A stretch of 64,000 bases of DNA, taken from the NCBI GenBank assembly GCA_051208045.1, contig JBPJFY010000001.1:682001-746000 (forward strand), written 5' to 3'. This DNA comes from LZORAL124-50-18 sp051208045 (GTDB lineage Bacteria > Pseudomonadota > Gammaproteobacteria > Pseudomonadales > Oleiphilaceae). The notes beneath the pieces are model-generated. The model saw nothing but the letters and a program-made list of their open reading frames with translations, was not told the origin of the DNA and ran no database searches. Positions 62,488-64,000 of the stretch are shown piece by piece. Both the position numbers and the translations under genes were made by a program. Within the stretch, counting starts at the first letter, position 1, and every line of letters begins with the position of its first letter.

Positions 62488-63480
62488 ATGAATATGGCGA
62501 TCACCAAAAAAATTGCATCGTTCATGCTGGCGGGTTCGGTGGGATTGGCTGCGGCCACAAGTCTACAGGCCGCAGGCGTAGAGCAGCGATTCATTACCAT
62601 TGGCACGGGTGGTGTCACCGGGGTGTATTACCCCGCAGGCGGCGCAATTTGCCGATTGGTCAACAAGTCTCGTAAAGAGCATGGCATACGCTGCTCGGTC
62701 GAGAGTACCGGAGGCTCCATATATAATCTCAACGCAATCCAGGAAGGTGAGCTGGATATGGGTGTGGCCCAGTCCGACTGGCAATATCACGCCTATAATG
62801 GCACGAGCAATTTTCAGGAAAGCGGCGCCAATAAACAACTCCGTGCGGTGTTTTCGTTGCATCCCGAACCCTTCACCGTCGTCGCGCGACAAGATTCCAA
62901 CATCACCAACTTTTCGCAATTGAAAGGCAAGCGTGTCAATATCGGTAATCCAGGTTCCGGGCAGCGTGGCACGATGGAAGTGCTCATGGCTGAGTTGGGG
63001 TGGACTAAAGGTGACTTTAAACTCGCTTCCGAGCTGAAAGCATCCGAGCAATCCAAAGCGTTGTGTGATAACAAGATTGACGCGATGATCTATGCCGTTG
63101 GCCACCCCTCCGGAGCGATCAAGGAAGCCACTACGTCCTGTGACAGTGTGCTTGTGACGGTCAATGGCGCAGCGGTGGACAAGCTGGTGCAAAACAACCC
63201 CTACTACCGCAATGCGGTCATTCCGGGTGGCATGTATCGTGGTAATGATAAAGATACACAGACGTTTGGTGTGGGTGCTACCTTTGTTACCACATCTACA
63301 GTACCCGAAGACGTGGTCTATCAGGTTGTGAAAGCGGTGTTTGAAAATTTTGATTCCTTCCAGCGATTGCATCCTGCCTTCGAGAATCTGGATAAGGAAG
63401 CGATGGTGAAGGATGGTTTGTCTGCACCGCTGCATCCAGGTGCTCTCAAGTATTACAAAGAAGCCGGACTGGTTAAATAG
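62488..63480 (+). CDS. TAXI family TRAP transporter substrate-binding protein
   Basis: The product is 330 residues from ATG 62488 (ATG 62494 fits the gggaagg Shine-Dalgarno equally well). A signal peptide ends near SLQA. The mature start FITIGTGGVTGVYYPAGGAICRLVN and IRCSVESTGGSIYNLNAI are TAXI hallmarks. The later blocks GKRVNIGNPGSGQRGTMEVLM and IDAMIYAVGHPSGAIKEA are also typical. It captures a solute, often a dicarboxylate or glutamate-like compound, in the periplasm and gives it to the permease encoded just downstream (96-base gap). Confidence 0.95.
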   Translation: MNMAITKKIASFMLAGSVGLAAATSLQAAGVEQRFITIGTGGVTGVYYPAGGAICRLVNKSRKEHGIRCSVESTGGSIYNLNAIQEGELDMGVAQSDWQYHAYNGTSNFQESGANKQLRAVFSLHPEPFTVVARQDSNITNFSQLKGKRVNIGNPGSGQRGTMEVLMAELGWTKGDFKLASELKASEQSKALCDNKIDAMIYAVGHPSGAIKEATTSCDSVLVTVNGAAVDKLVQNNPYYRNAVIPGGMYRGNDKDTQTFGVGATFVTTSTVPEDVVYQVVKAVFENFDSFQRLHPAFENLDKEAMVKDGLSAPLHPGALKYYKEAGLVK

Positions 63481-63576
63481 TCGTACCAGCCTGATCGCAT
63501 GCGGGTGAATCACCCGTGTGCGCCTCCCTGCCTGCGTAGATGCAGGCAATTCGATTCTCAAAGAAGGACGCTCTCC

Positions 63577-64000
63577 ATGGACCGCCAGGATACTGACTCT
63601 GCCAAAAATGCATCCCCCAATGATGAAGATATTCAACAGCTGCTGGCGTCCGAAACCGGGTCCCGCGCTGCGACAGGGTGGGCAGGTAAAGTGCTGTTAC
63701 TGGTACCATTTTGCTGGTCGGTGTTCCAGATCTGGATCGCGTCTCCGCTTCCCTTCGAGTTTAACATCGGTGTTTTCAATGAAGATGAAGCGAAATTTGT
63801 GCACCTGGGCTTTGCGATGTTCCTGGCATTTGCCGCGTTTCCCGCGTTAAAAAGCCAGATTGGGAAAAAAGTTCCCCTGTATGACTGGGGTTTGGCCATC
63901 GTCGCCACGTTGTCTGTCGCCTATTTGCTCATTTTTCGTGATGACCTTGCCGGTCGTGCCGGTGCGCCCGTCACCATGGATGTTGCCGTAGCGGTGGTCG
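63577..64000 (+). CDS. fused TRAP transporter permease, N-terminal part (cut by window end)
   Basis: ATG 63577 follows aagaagga and the frame stays open to the window end, giving 141 complete codons. After a polar N-terminus come three or more hydrophobic segments: VLLLVPFCWSVFQIW, FVHLGFAMFLAFAAFPAL and WGLAIVATLSVAYLLIF. This is the opening of the DctQ-DctM fused permeases that accompany TAXI proteins: EAKFVHLGFAMFLAFAAFP is a typical block. With the upstream binding protein it should form a sodium- or proton-driven importer. Confidence 0.88.
   Translation, partial: MDRQDTDSAKNASPNDEDIQQLLASETGSRAATGWAGKVLLLVPFCWSVFQIWIASPLPFEFNIGVFNEDEAKFVHLGFAMFLAFAAFPALKSQIGKKVPLYDWGLAIVATLSVAYLLIFRDDLAGRAGAPVTMDVAVAVV

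Noticed and set aside
1..64000. Insertion sequences, integrases or prophage genes
   Set aside because: No transposase, integrase or phage structural protein is recognisable, and no terminal inverted repeats flank a gene.

Overview
The window reads as a chromosome segment of a marine-type gammaproteobacterium, probably within the broad Oceanospirillales/Alteromonadales/Cellvibrionales area. The case rests on gene content: a complete rnfABCDGE-nth cluster, mrp divergent from metG, E. coli-like fadH, glpG, yjaG, yajQ and fxsA, groESL behind a sigma32-like promoter, a gspN-C-D fragment of a type II secretion locus, and a TAXI-type TRAP transporter. Species cannot be named from sequence alone. Base composition looks moderate and even, and I see no insertion sequence, prophage, integrase or CRISPR array.

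Layout. 1-2.2 kb: tail of an isoprenylcysteine-methyltransferase-like membrane protein, two lipoprotein c-type cytochromes, a Cys-containing membrane/secreted protein and a His/Met-rich secreted protein. This could be the edge of a metal-handling or respiratory accessory cluster. 2.2-8.2 kb: an AhpD-like protein converges on a four-gene minus-strand operon of a LolA-like periplasmic carrier, a LolD-like ATPase, a permease with two fused LolC/E-like halves, and a DUF1302-like outer-membrane barrel. It looks like a self-contained inner-to-outer-membrane trafficking system. 8.4-15 kb: a TRL-like lipoprotein, nth and the Rnf electron-transport operon. 15.3-21.8 kb: metG and mrp divergent, then dcd, a class II aldolase, yjaG (DUF416) and avtA. 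22.1-26.4 kb: a response regulator with a degenerate GGDEF domain, yajQ, an AmpG-like permease, an alkyltransferase-like (ATL) protein and fxsA.

26.4-32.7 kb: groES-groEL with a heat-shock promoter and a terminator, then gspN-gspC-gspD. 32.7-39.3 kb, minus strand: an M48 protease with LemA, a membrane EAL/GGDEF protein and purE-purK. 39.5-43.0 kb: a membrane coiled-coil protein translationally coupled to a short acyl-CoA-dehydrogenase-like protein. Facing them is a diiron ODP-type metallo-beta-lactamase-fold protein, encoded just downstream of a soluble chemoreceptor-like protein. 43.3-43.8 kb: a duplicated tRNA-Val/tRNA-Asp array, then a 29-residue acidic mini-protein. 44.2-54 kb: fadH, an unrecognised coiled-coil protein, a D-cysteine-desulfhydrase-family enzyme, DUF1853, nadK, a metallophosphatase, glpG, yeaC and a DUF2797 protein. 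A six-copy 17-bp tandem repeat then fills the gap to pepN. 57-62.3 kb: DUF1329, YCF48-like and MMPL/RND genes, ending in a strong terminator. 62.5-64 kb: a TAXI binding protein and the start of its fused TRAP permease, cut by the window edge.

The most interesting points are these. Two separate envelope systems each pair a periplasmic LolA-type (or possibly related) carrier with an inner-membrane pump. The ODP plus a chemoreceptor-like protein with two tip-like segments forms a candidate oxygen/iron sensing pair. The 17-bp repeat array runs into the pepN start codon. The 29-residue protein is 16/29 acidic.
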